Assembly (NCBI GenBank): GCA_025357995.1
Contig: JANYLF010000075.1
Location: 1 to 14,002, forward strand
DNA length: 14,002 bases
DNA from: Acidimicrobiia bacterium
GTDB lineage: Bacteria > Actinomycetota > Acidimicrobiia > IMCC26256 > JAENVU01
Reading direction: 5' to 3'
In this document: positions 1-6,509 of the stretch, one piece after another
Layout of the letters: each line of letters begins with the position of its first letter
How positions within the stretch are numbered: position 1 is the stretch's first letter
Translations under genes and position numbers: made by a program
Notes under the pieces: generated by a model
What the model saw: the letters and a program-made list of their open reading frames with translations, nothing else
Databases searched by the model: none
What the model was told of the DNA's origin: nothing

Positions 1-14
1 CCCCCCCCCCCCCC
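1..14. repeat. 14-base poly-C run at the window's left edge
   Basis: The window opens with fourteen consecutive C residues. Nothing else in the window has a homopolymer of this length. Because it sits exactly at the edge it may be a contig end or an assembly artefact. The frame ending with the TGA at 38-40 is open from base 2, so the run could also encode a short proline stretch at the end of an upstream gene. Confidence 0.6.
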
Positions 15-36
15 ACGCCGATCTCCCCAGGACCCG

Positions 37-1014
37 GTGACCACCATCGTTGCGACCACATCACTTGCAGGAGGGCAGCGCCCCCCCGGGCTGATCACCG
101 ACCGCATCGCGCGGGCGGTGGTCTTCGTTGCGGGGGCTTTGGTGCTGATCATCCTCGGGCTCATCGCGTACACGATGATCAGCGAGGCGATGCCGGCGTT
201 TCGCAATCAGGGCCTCTCCTACTTCACGTCGGACGTCTGGAATCCTGGCCGCTCGAGGTTCGGGACGCTGGCCTTCACGTACGGAACGGTGCTCGTTTCC
301 GGCATAGCGCTGGTACTCGCGGTGCCGGTCAGTATCGGCATCGCGCTCTTCACAACCGAGGTGGCGCCCCGATGGTTGCGCCGACCCGTGACCTATCTCG
401 TCGACTTGCTGGCGGCAGTGCCGTCGGTCGTGTTCGGGTTGTGGGGCCTGCTCGTGTTGGCCCCTGCTCTCCCCGGCTTCTACCAAAACTGGCACGACTT
501 CTTCTCCGGCGTGCCCGTGCTCGGCACGATCTTCGACGGCGCGCCGATCGCCGGCCGATCGTTCATGACCGCGGGCGTGATCCTCGCGGTCATGATCATC
601 CCGATCATCACGTCGATCGCGCGTGAGACGTTTGCCACGGTGCCGCAGTCGTTGAAGGACGCTTCACACGCGCTCGGTGCCACGCGATGGGAGATGATCC
701 GCGCCGCGGTCCTCCCACACAGTCGCGGTGGGCTGACCGCCGGCATCCTCATCGGACTCGGGCGCGCCCTCGGCGAGACGATCGCGGTCGCGCTCGTGAT
801 CGGCTCCAGCCCTCAGATCAGCGCGAAGTTGTTCGGCTCCGGTGACGCGGCGGCTTCGGTGATCGCGTTGCAGTGGGGTGAGGCGATCGGCGGCACGTAC
901 CGCGCCGCGTTGATCGGCCTCGGTGTCGTGCTGTTCGCCGTCACCCTGATGGTCGGAGTGTTGGCGCGGGCGGTCGTGGCCCGGGCCGATCGCAATACGG
1001 CGGGAGCGGTATGA
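37..1014 (+). CDS. pstC: Phosphate ABC transporter permease PstC
   Basis: This is one of two inner-membrane permease subunits of the high-affinity phosphate importer PstSCAB, which takes up inorganic phosphate using ATP hydrolysed by PstB. The 325-residue product has a hydrophobic N-terminal helix at about 27-50 and further membrane segments typical of PstC. The membrane block with the motif AAVPSVVFGLWGLLVLAP lies near residues 125-145. The cytoplasmic EAA loop that docks on the ATPase (SLKDASHALGATRWEMI) is near 204-220 and is followed by GLGRALGETIA. Length fits the family. The start is GTG, with a weak AGGA four bases upstream. That GTG overlaps the TGA (38-40) of a frame open from the window edge, which suggests coupling to an upstream gene, presumably pstS. 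It overlaps pstA by four bases (ATGA). Product identity is secure; the exact start is moderately so. Confidence 0.95.
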   Translation: MTTIVATTSLAGGQRPPGLITDRIARAVVFVAGALVLIILGLIAYTMISEAMPAFRNQGLSYFTSDVWNPGRSRFGTLAFTYGTVLVSGIALVLAVPVSIGIALFTTEVAPRWLRRPVTYLVDLLAAVPSVVFGLWGLLVLAPALPGFYQNWHDFFSGVPVLGTIFDGAPIAGRSFMTAGVILAVMIIPIITSIARETFATVPQSLKDASHALGATRWEMIRAAVLPHSRGGLTAGILIGLGRALGETIAVALVIGSSPQISAKLFGSGDAAASVIALQWGEAIGGTYRAALIGLGVVLFAVTLMVGVLARAVVARADRNTAGAV

Positions 1015-1904
1015 CCGCGACGTTGACGTCTCGATCGATCACGGAGAGTTCCGCATCGCCGTGGCGGCAGGTCAAGAGCGGCCTCGCGACCATAGCCATC
1101 GTCGCGGCGCTCATCGTCGCCGTGATTCCGCTCGTGCTGATCATCGCGTACGTCGTGAGCAAGGGGTGGTCGTCCGTGACCGCCTCCGGATGGTTTACCG
1201 ACGACATTCCGATCTTCTCCCGCGCCGTCGGCCCGGGAATGGGCCCGGCGATCGTCGGCACGCTGCTGATCACCGGCGCGGCCACCGCGATGGCCGTGCC
1301 GCTCGGCGTGCTCGGCGGTGTGTACCTCAACGAGTACAGCGCGGGAAGCCGGTACGGGCGAGTGATCCGCTTCTTCGCCGAGGTGATGACGGGCGTGCCC
1401 TCGATCGTAATGGGCCTGTTCGTCTACGTGGTCTGGGTGTTGGAGTTCGGCCTCTCGGCGTTCGCCGGGGCCCTCGCGTTGGGCGCGCTGATGCTCCCGA
1501 TCGTGATTCGCACGAGCGACGAGATGTTGAAGCTGGTGCCGCGCGAGCTGCGCGAGTCGGCGTACGCGCTCGGCGGGCGTAAGGCGGGCACGATCATGCG
1601 GGTGGTCTTGCCCGCGGCCGCGCCCGGCATCATCAGTGGCGCGCTGCTCGCGGTGGCGCGTGCGGCGGGAGAGACCGCGCCGCTGCTCTTCACGATCGGG
1701 TTCGTGAACGCGTCGAACACCAACCTGTTCCACGATGCCAACACGGCCCTGTCCACGCAGATCTTCAAGAATGCGATCTCGGTGTACCCCGGCCAGATCG
1801 ATCGGGCGTGGGGCGCGGCGCTCACACTCATCGGGATCGTCTTCGTGTTCACGATCCTGTCTCGCATCCTGTCGACCGTCCTGGCCCGCAAGCACCAATC
1901 ATGA
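1011..1904 (+). CDS. pstA: Phosphate ABC transporter permease PstA
   Basis: This is the second membrane permease of the PstSCAB phosphate importer and pairs with PstC to form the translocation path. The product is 297 residues with an N-terminal membrane helix at about 25-47 and several later ones. The EAA-loop region ELRESAYALGGRKAGTIM lies near 177-195. It is followed by ARAAGETAPLLFTIGF, a sequence characteristic of PstA. The ATG start is fixed by a four-base ATGA overlap with the pstC stop, and the gene ends in the same kind of overlap with pstB, so the three subunits are likely made in balanced amounts by translational coupling. Nothing is odd about length or motifs. Confidence 0.95.
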   Translation: MTATLTSRSITESSASPWRQVKSGLATIAIVAALIVAVIPLVLIIAYVVSKGWSSVTASGWFTDDIPIFSRAVGPGMGPAIVGTLLITGAATAMAVPLGVLGGVYLNEYSAGSRYGRVIRFFAEVMTGVPSIVMGLFVYVVWVLEFGLSAFAGALALGALMLPIVIRTSDEMLKLVPRELRESAYALGGRKAGTIMRVVLPAAAPGIISGALLAVARAAGETAPLLFTIGFVNASNTNLFHDANTALSTQIFKNAISVYPGQIDRAWGAALTLIGIVFVFTILSRILSTVLARKHQS

Positions 1905-2767
1905 CCCTGACCTCATCGAACGAGAGGCTGATGACGCCCACTAACGTTGCGACGGTGAACGAGCCGATCGACGACCCCGCCGAGGCTCCCGCGGAGCTGG
2001 TCTTCGAAATTCGTGACGCGGCCGTCGACTACGGCGCACAGCGGGCCGTCGACGGCGTGACCCTCGACATTGCGTCCCGCGAGATCACCGCGATCATCGG
2101 CCCGTCGGGCTGCGGGAAGAGCACGTTCCTTCGTTGCCTGAACCGCATGAACGACTTCATCCCCGGTGCGAAGGTGAGTGGTCAGATCACCTACCACGGC
2201 GAAGATGTCTACGGACCGAAGGTCGACGCGGCTGAAGTTCGGCGACGCATCGGCATGGTGTTCCAGCGCCCCAATCCCTTCCCGAAGTCGATCTTCGACA
2301 ATGTCGCCTACGGACCGCGCATCAACCGGTACAAGGGCAACTTGGCCGATCTCGTCGTGGAGGCGCTCACCCAAGCCGCGCTCTGGGACGAAGTGAAGGA
2401 CAAGCTCAAGAAGAGTGCGTTCGCGCTCTCGGGCGGTCAGCAGCAGCGACTCTGCATCGCGCGCGCCCTCGCGGTGTCGCCGGACGTGATCCTGATGGAC
2501 GAGCCGTGCTCCGCGCTCGACCCCATCGCGACGTCTCGCATCGAGGACCTCATGGTGGCGCTCAAGCGCGACTACACGATCGTGATCGTGACCCACAACA
2601 TGCAGCAGGCCGCGCGCGTCTCGGACCGCACTGCGTTCTTCACCACCGATGTCGACGATCAGGGTGAGCGCACCGGACGACTCGTCGAGTTCGACCTCAC
2701 GAACACGATCTTCACCAGTCCGTCGGATCCGCGCACCGAGGGATACATCACCGGTCGCTTCGGATGA
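1901..2767 (+). CDS. pstB: Phosphate ABC transporter ATP-binding protein PstB
   Basis: This is the ATPase that powers phosphate import through PstC/PstA. With the start at 1901 the product has 288 residues. It shows Walker A GPSGCGKST (67-75), a Q-loop region reading MVFQRPNPFPKSIFDNVAYG as is typical of PstB, the signature LSGGQQQR (176-183), Walker B VILMDEP (196-202) and the switch histidine in VTHNM (H232). The C-terminus DPRTEGYITGRFG is also PstB-like. The ATG at 1901 overlaps the pstA stop by ATGA. A second ATG at 1931 has GAGAGG three bases upstream and would remove ten residues, so the N-terminus is uncertain by that much. The roughly 30 residues before the ATPase fold are acidic and probably disordered. 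It overlaps the kinase gene by ATGA. Confidence 0.96.
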   Translation: MTLTSSNERLMTPTNVATVNEPIDDPAEAPAELVFEIRDAAVDYGAQRAVDGVTLDIASREITAIIGPSGCGKSTFLRCLNRMNDFIPGAKVSGQITYHGEDVYGPKVDAAEVRRRIGMVFQRPNPFPKSIFDNVAYGPRINRYKGNLADLVVEALTQAALWDEVKDKLKKSAFALSGGQQQRLCIARALAVSPDVILMDEPCSALDPIATSRIEDLMVALKRDYTIVIVTHNMQQAARVSDRTAFFTTDVDDQGERTGRLVEFDLTNTIFTSPSDPRTEGYITGRFG

Positions 2768-3846
2768 ACGGGCGGCGGCGGGCGAACGTGTCCGACGAGC
2801 GGCCGTCGGCCACCTCGACCGCGGGCGATCTGGATCGTCGACGGTTGGCCGAGGCGTTGGATGCGGTGGGTGACGCCGTCGTGGTGGTGGATGCGGCCGG
2901 TGAAGCGGTGTTGCGCAACAACGCCGCCGATCGCTTCAACGACGCCCGCCATGCCGACGCGTTGGCGGGAGACGCATTGCGAGAGCTGCTCGATCGGGCG
3001 CGCAACGGCGAGGAGTGCTCGCGTGAGCTCCAGCTGTACGGGCCGCCGGCGGAAGTGTTCTGGATGACCGCGCGCCCGCTTATGGCCGAGGGTCGCCGTA
3101 TCGGCGCGGTCGGACTCGTTCGCGACGTCACCGAGGCGCGCCGTATCGAGACTGTGCGGCGTGACTTCGTCGCCAACGTGAGTCACGAGCTCAAGACTCC
3201 GGTTGGTGCACTCGCGGTACTCGCGGAGACGTTGGCCACGACCGAGAATCCGGAGGTGGCGCGCCAGTTCGCGGAACGCATCGCGGACGAGGCGACGCGG
3301 GTCGGTGCGATCGTCGACGACCTCCTCGATCTCGGGTCGATCGAATCTCAGTCGACGTTCCGCGGGAGCGTGGCCGTCACCGAGTTGGTGCGCTCGGCGA
3401 TCGATCGGGTCGGTGCGGCCGCGGCGGCGTCCGGACACCGGATCACAGTCTCGGACTGCGACGAAGTCGTGACGTGCGACCGTCGCCAGGTAGTGAGCGC
3501 TCTCGCCAACCTGTTGGACAACGCGCTGAAGTACTCGGAACCGGGAACCCAGATCTCGATTTCGGCCGGTTCGGTCGATGGTTGGGTCACGTTCGAAGTG
3601 GCCGACCAGGGAGTGGGGATTCCGTCACGCGATCTCGATCGGATATTCGAGCGCTTCTACCGCGTGGATCGAGCACGGAGTCGCACCACCGGTGGCACCG
3701 GGCTCGGGCTCGCGATCGTGCGCAACGTCGCACATGCGCACCACGGTGACGTCACCGTAGATTCGAGCGAGGGTGACGGCTCGGTGTTCCGACTTCGGAT
3801 TCCTGTTGCGGGCAATGTGAGCCCGCTCTTCTCGGAAGGCCGCTGA
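2764..3846 (+). CDS. senX3: PAS-domain sensor histidine kinase, SenX3/PhoR type, without membrane segments
   Basis: This is the sensor kinase of a phosphate-type two-component system, expected to phosphorylate the regulator encoded next. The 360 residues begin with a polar N-terminus, then a PAS-like region at about 27-120. The dimerisation/phosphoacceptor helix has VSHELKTP (139-146), with H141 the phosphorylated histidine. The catalytic domain has the N-box NLLDNALKYS (from 249), the G1 box DQGVGIP (from 281) and the G2 box TGGTGLGLAIV (from 309). Known mycobacterial SenX3 and most PhoR proteins have N-terminal membrane helices; none is visible here, so the protein should be cytosolic. The gene overlaps pstB by ATGA, which supports a role in sensing phosphate through the transporter. 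The kinase call is secure; the senX3 name is by context and similarity. Confidence 0.88.
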   Translation: MNGRRRANVSDERPSATSTAGDLDRRRLAEALDAVGDAVVVVDAAGEAVLRNNAADRFNDARHADALAGDALRELLDRARNGEECSRELQLYGPPAEVFWMTARPLMAEGRRIGAVGLVRDVTEARRIETVRRDFVANVSHELKTPVGALAVLAETLATTENPEVARQFAERIADEATRVGAIVDDLLDLGSIESQSTFRGSVAVTELVRSAIDRVGAAAAASGHRITVSDCDEVVTCDRRQVVSALANLLDNALKYSEPGTQISISAGSVDGWVTFEVADQGVGIPSRDLDRIFERFYRVDRARSRTTGGTGLGLAIVRNVAHAHHGDVTVDSSEGDGSVFRLRIPVAGNVSPLFSEGR

Positions 3847-4547
3847 TGGCCGATCCACCGCTCGTCCTCGTGGTCGACGATGAAGCCTCGTATCGAGACG
3901 CACTCTCGGTCGCGTTGGCGGCCGAAGGATTCGCGGTGGAAACCGCGGCCGATGGCGTAGAGGCGCTCGAACGATTCGAAGCGTCGCGCCCCGCGCTGAT
4001 TCTGCTCGACGTGATGTTGCCGCGCGTTTCGGGGATCGATGTGTGTCGTCAGATTCGCGCCAAGAGCAAGGTGCCCATCATCATGGTGACAGCACGCGCG
4101 TCGGAGATCGACGCGGTGGTCGGGCTCGAAGTGGGTGCCGACGACTACGTCGCGAAGCCGTTTCGGCTGCGCGAGTTGGTCGCGCGCGTGCGGGCCGCCT
4201 TACGACGCGGCCATCAGGAGGAGAACGTCGACGTGGATCGCGACGACTTCGTGACCGTCGGCGACGTGACGGTCGACATCGGCCGTCACGAAGTGAAGCT
4301 GCGGGACGAGCTGGTCGCCTTGCCGTTGAAGGAGTTCGAACTCCTCGAGCTGTTGATGTTCAACGCCGGCCGCGTCCTGACCCGTGACGTGCTCATCGAT
4401 CGCGTCTGGGGTCCGAATTATTTCGGTGACACCAAGACGCTCGATGTCCACATCAAGCGCTTGCGCGCCAAAGTGGAAGACGACCCGTCGGTGCCGACGC
4501 GCATCGTGACGGTGCGCGGAGTCGGTTACCGCTACGAGCGGACCTAA
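3846..4547 (+). CDS. regX3: OmpR/PhoB-family response regulator, RegX3-like
   Basis: This is a DNA-binding response regulator, probably activating phosphate-starvation genes when phosphorylated by the upstream kinase. The 233-residue product has a receiver domain at about 6-120 with the acidic pocket D11/D12, phosphoacceptor D55 (LLDVMLP), switch threonine T82 and lysine K104 (KPF). A winged-helix domain follows at about 135-233, with DTKTLDVHIKRLRAKVE and the ending TVRGVGYRYE. These resemble mycobacterial RegX3. The start codon shares one base with the kinase stop (TGATG), so the pair is tightly coupled. The gene ends four bases before a convergent gene, leaving no room for a dedicated terminator. 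Confidence 0.92.
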   Translation: MADPPLVLVVDDEASYRDALSVALAAEGFAVETAADGVEALERFEASRPALILLDVMLPRVSGIDVCRQIRAKSKVPIIMVTARASEIDAVVGLEVGADDYVAKPFRLRELVARVRAALRRGHQEENVDVDRDDFVTVGDVTVDIGRHEVKLRDELVALPLKEFELLELLMFNAGRVLTRDVLIDRVWGPNYFGDTKTLDVHIKRLRAKVEDDPSVPTRIVTVRGVGYRYERT

Positions 4548-4551
4548 CGCG

Positions 4552-4947
4552 TTACGAGGGCAGGAGGTCGTCGTCGACGATGGTGAGGCCGTCGAGCCAC
4601 GCGCTCGCGTCCAGCTCTGCCGGAGCCGCCGCGGTCACCGAAGCGCCGACCCGGGGAACGAGTTCGGACATCACGTCGGCCATGCTCACTTGATCGTCGA
4701 TGGTGTGCACGACCGGTTCGGCAACGGGCGGTTCGGTCGCCACGGTCTCGGCCACGACTGCTTCTGGCACGGGAGTCGCGACGGCCTCGGGGACCTCGAG
4801 CGGAGTCGTGTTCTCCGATCGGTTCCCGCCGAACTGCACGGGAGCCTCGGGAACCGGCGGGGCGTTGAACCTCGCCGCCACCGCCGCGGTTTCCGCGTCA
4901 GCCTCTTCGGTCTTGTTGCCCTTACCCATCATGTCGGAGAACTTCAT
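4552..4947 (-). CDS. Small Ala/Pro/Val/Glu-rich hypothetical protein
   Basis: I do not recognise this 131-residue protein. It starts MKFSDMMGKGNK, has a long low-complexity middle with repeated VPEAV/VAEPV-like units at about 50-80, and ends in a more ordered-looking acidic stretch (SAWLDGLTIVDDDLLPS). No signal peptide, membrane helix or cysteine is visible, so it is probably cytosolic and largely disordered. The reading frame is credible because its ATG overlaps the peroxiredoxin stop by ATGA (4944-4947) and the amino-acid pattern is consistent, with an acidic C-terminus. It converges with the response regulator, only four bases apart. Function is unknown; its position suggests co-expression with the peroxiredoxin. 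Confidence 0.72.
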   Translation of the reverse strand: MKFSDMMGKGNKTEEADAETAAVAARFNAPPVPEAPVQFGGNRSENTTPLEVPEAVATPVPEAVVAETVATEPPVAEPVVHTIDDQVSMADVMSELVPRVGASVTAAAPAELDASAWLDGLTIVDDDLLPS

Positions 4948-5408
4948 GTCACCTTCGCCAATGCTTGTTCGTAGTCTTCACGCGCACGCGGCGACGCGAG
5001 ACCGGCCGATTCGAACTTCGCCGCCACGTTTCCGTCGCGGTCGATGACAAACGTTCCCCGGTTCGCGCAGCCGAGCTGCTCGTTGAACACGCCGTACGCC
5101 TTCGCTACTTCACCGTGGGGCCAGAAGTCTGAGAGGATCGGGAACGTGAACCCTTGCTGCTCGGCCCACTGCGCTTGCGCGTGGCGGGTGTCGCAACTGA
5201 GCGCGAGGACGGCAGCACCGGCGCCGTCGAACGCGGAGGGGTCGTCGCGAATCTCACAGAGCTCGCCTTGACAGACGCCCGTGAAGGTGAACGGGTAGAA
5301 GACCAATACCACAGGTTGTTTGCCCTGATAGTCGGACAGGCTGACGTCATTGCCGGCCTGATCCTTCAGGGTGAACTCTGGGGCGGTCTGCCCGATCTCG
5401 ACGGTCAA
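4944..5408 (-). CDS. ahpE: AhpE-like peroxiredoxin
   Basis: This is a thiol peroxidase that reduces hydroperoxides in the cytosol. With the TTG start at 5408 it has 154 residues, matching the usual AhpE length. The active-site block YPFTFTGVCQGELCEIR carries the PxxxTxxC motif with P39, T43 and peroxidatic C46. The later SDFWPHGEVAKAYGVFNEQ and catalytic R117 in NRGTF closely resemble M. tuberculosis AhpE. Unlike one-cysteine AhpE it has a second cysteine at C51, in the position used as resolving cysteine by BCP/PrxQ proteins, plus C72 and C114. I chose the TTG at 5408 because AGGAG lies six bases upstream; the frame is open to another TTG at 5435 that would include the Shine-Dalgarno sequence in coding. 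It overlaps the small hypothetical gene downstream. Confidence 0.92.
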   Translation of the reverse strand: MTVEIGQTAPEFTLKDQAGNDVSLSDYQGKQPVVLVFYPFTFTGVCQGELCEIRDDPSAFDGAGAAVLALSCDTRHAQAQWAEQQGFTFPILSDFWPHGEVAKAYGVFNEQLGCANRGTFVIDRDGNVAAKFESAGLASPRAREDYEQALAKVT

Positions 5409-5442
5409 GGTCAACTCCTGGATCGGTGAATACAACGATCGC

Positions 5443-5448
5443 AGTGTA
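5443..5448 (-). promoter_or_regulatory. Possible -10 element for the peroxiredoxin operon
   Basis: On the minus strand the hexamer TACACT fits the actinobacterial TAnnnT -10 pattern and lies about 34 bases before the TTG start. A transcript beginning about seven bases downstream would carry a short leader containing the AGGAG ribosome site. No convincing -35 element is visible, which is common in actinobacterial promoters. This is pattern matching only. Confidence 0.35.
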
Positions 5449-5602
5449 CGGGTATGGACGAAACCGGCATCGGTTCCGTTCGGGACGGTGTGTCGTCACG
5501 CGTTGTCGACCGAAGGGCCCGCGCTCTTGAGCGGCTCGGCTGACGGACGCTGAATCGCCCCGTACGGTGCAAGCCTGGCGTCTCGGACACGGGTCAGGTG
5601 CA

Positions 5603-5640
5603 AGGTGGCCCGCCAGGTGGGAGGTGGCCCGTCAGGTCGG
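5603..5640. repeat. Two-copy 19-bp tandem repeat over the histidine phosphatase stop codon
   Basis: Bases 5603-5621 and 5622-5640 are direct copies with two mismatches (AGGTGGCCCGYCAGGTSGG). The first six bases of a third copy follow at 5641-5646, and a degenerate copy may precede at about 5584-5602. The second copy covers the phosphatase stop codon. The rest of the 5449-5602 gap shows no gene; it includes the 8-bp palindrome CCGTACGG and a weak CCGC/GCGG hairpin, but no clear terminator. Confidence 0.7.
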
Positions 5641-6084
5641 AGGTGGTAGGTAGCGCGCCGCGGTGACGTCGCCGGCGACGACGGTGAGCAGCCACGTGCT
5701 GCCTTTGGCGATGCGGTCGTCCTCGAGGACCACGCCCCGCCGAGCGAGCGTGTGCATGACCTCCCCAATCACGTCGCCGTGCGAACACAGCACCGTTGGT
5801 TCGGTGAGCGCTTCGATGCGGGCAATCGTGGGTTGCGGGCCGCATCCTTCGCCGAGGGACTCGTCGATCTCGATGTCGACATCGAGGGCCGCCGCGAGTG
5901 GCGCGACGGTTTCGACGCAGCGGGCGTACGGGCTGCTGGCGATGGCGGTGATCGCAGAACCGCGGAACTGTGCGACGAACGCGTCGGCCTGGACGCGACC
6001 GCGTTTCGAGAGCCCGCGTCGAGCGTCGTCGTGGACCCCACGCTTCCCGGCGTCGGCGTGGCGGACGAGGAAGCACTCGGTCAT
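5632..6084 (-). CDS. SixA-type histidine phosphatase (equivalent of the MutT1 C-terminal domain)
   Basis: This is a small phosphoglycerate-mutase-like histidine phosphatase of 150 residues. The RHG-type motif reads LVRHADAG with catalytic R8-H9. SSPYARCVET gives the second arginine (R55), and SHGD supplies the second histidine (H102). In mycobacterial MutT1 a domain of this type follows a Nudix domain in a single protein and dephosphorylates the nucleoside diphosphate product. Here the ATG overlaps the stop of the Nudix gene by ATGA (6081-6084), so the two activities are likely made together as separate chains. A longer in-frame start at 6165 would add 27 Arg-rich residues lying inside the Nudix gene and is rejected. 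The alternative role is protein phosphohistidine removal, as in E. coli SixA. Confidence 0.87.
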   Translation of the reverse strand: MTECFLVRHADAGKRGVHDDARRGLSKRGRVQADAFVAQFRGSAITAIASSPYARCVETVAPLAAALDVDIEIDESLGEGCGPQPTIARIEALTEPTVLCSHGDVIGEVMHTLARRGVVLEDDRIAKGSTWLLTVVAGDVTAARYLPPPT

Positions 6085-6503
6085 ACGGCTCCTTCGATCG
6101 TCGCCAAGAGTTCGCGATCGCGTGGGTACGTCAACGCCGCGCGGGCGCGATCGAGCGGCCACCACTCCACCACATCCACTTCGTCGTCGGGTGGGCGCGT
6201 GCCGGGATCGTGCGCGACACTCATCACGAAATAGCGCACGGTCTTGGGTCGGCCGCGACGATCGATGTACTGGATCGAGCCGGCGTCGCGCGTGATGCGC
6301 GCCCGCACTCCCGTCTCCTCGTGTACCTCACGCTGCGCGGCGGTCGCGTCGTCTTCACCCGGATCCAGCTTGCCCTTGGGAAGACTCCAGTCGTCGTACG
6401 CCGGGCGATGGACCACGAGGACGTGGAGACTGTCGTCCTCGTCCGTGGCAGTGGCGGCGCGGAGCACGACGCCGCCGGCCGCGCGTACCTCGGCCTGGCT
6501 CAC
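6081..6503 (-). CDS. mutT1: Nudix hydrolase (equivalent of the MutT1 N-terminal domain)
   Basis: This is a Nudix-fold pyrophosphohydrolase of 140 residues. The Nudix box matches Gx5Ex7REUxEExGU exactly: G44, E50, then REVHEETGV at 58-66. SLPKGKLDPGE ahead of it is typical of MutT/Ap4A-type enzymes. Substrates cannot be read from sequence; by analogy with MutT1 they would be 8-oxo-(d)GTP or diadenosine polyphosphates. In M. tuberculosis mutT1 is next to ppk1, and the same adjacency is seen here. The start is GTG six bases after the ppk1 stop, with no evident Shine-Dalgarno sequence, so translation probably relies on ribosomes leaving ppk1. The stop overlaps the phosphatase gene. Most MutT1 proteins carry both domains; this chain stops after the Nudix domain. 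Confidence 0.9.
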   Translation of the reverse strand: MSQAEVRAAGGVVLRAATATDEDDSLHVLVVHRPAYDDWSLPKGKLDPGEDDATAAQREVHEETGVRARITRDAGSIQYIDRRGRPKTVRYFVMSVAHDPGTRPPDDEVDVVEWWPLDRARAALTYPRDRELLATIEGAV

Positions 6504-6509
6504 AGGTGG

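Noticed and set aside
813..1898. Long minus-strand open frame antisense to pstC/pstA
   Set aside because: It is rich in Arg, His, Asp and Gln without any domain pattern, as expected for the complement of GC-rich coding sequence, while the plus strand encodes clear PstC and PstA.
1808..1900. Upstream in-frame start for pstB
   Set aside because: It would overlap pstA by about 97 bases and add non-conserved residues; the ATGA overlap at 1901 is the better start.
4548..4551. Terminator between the response regulator and the convergent small gene
   Set aside because: Only four bases separate the stops and no hairpin with a T-run is seen around them.
5449..5602. Small gene, tRNA or attachment site between the phosphatase and peroxiredoxin genes
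   Set aside because: I found no cloverleaf, no credible coding frame and no target-site style repeats; only short palindromes are present.
6085..6165. Longer N-terminus for the histidine phosphatase
   Set aside because: The added residues are Arg-rich and lie within the Nudix gene, whereas the conserved fold begins at the ATG that overlaps the Nudix stop.
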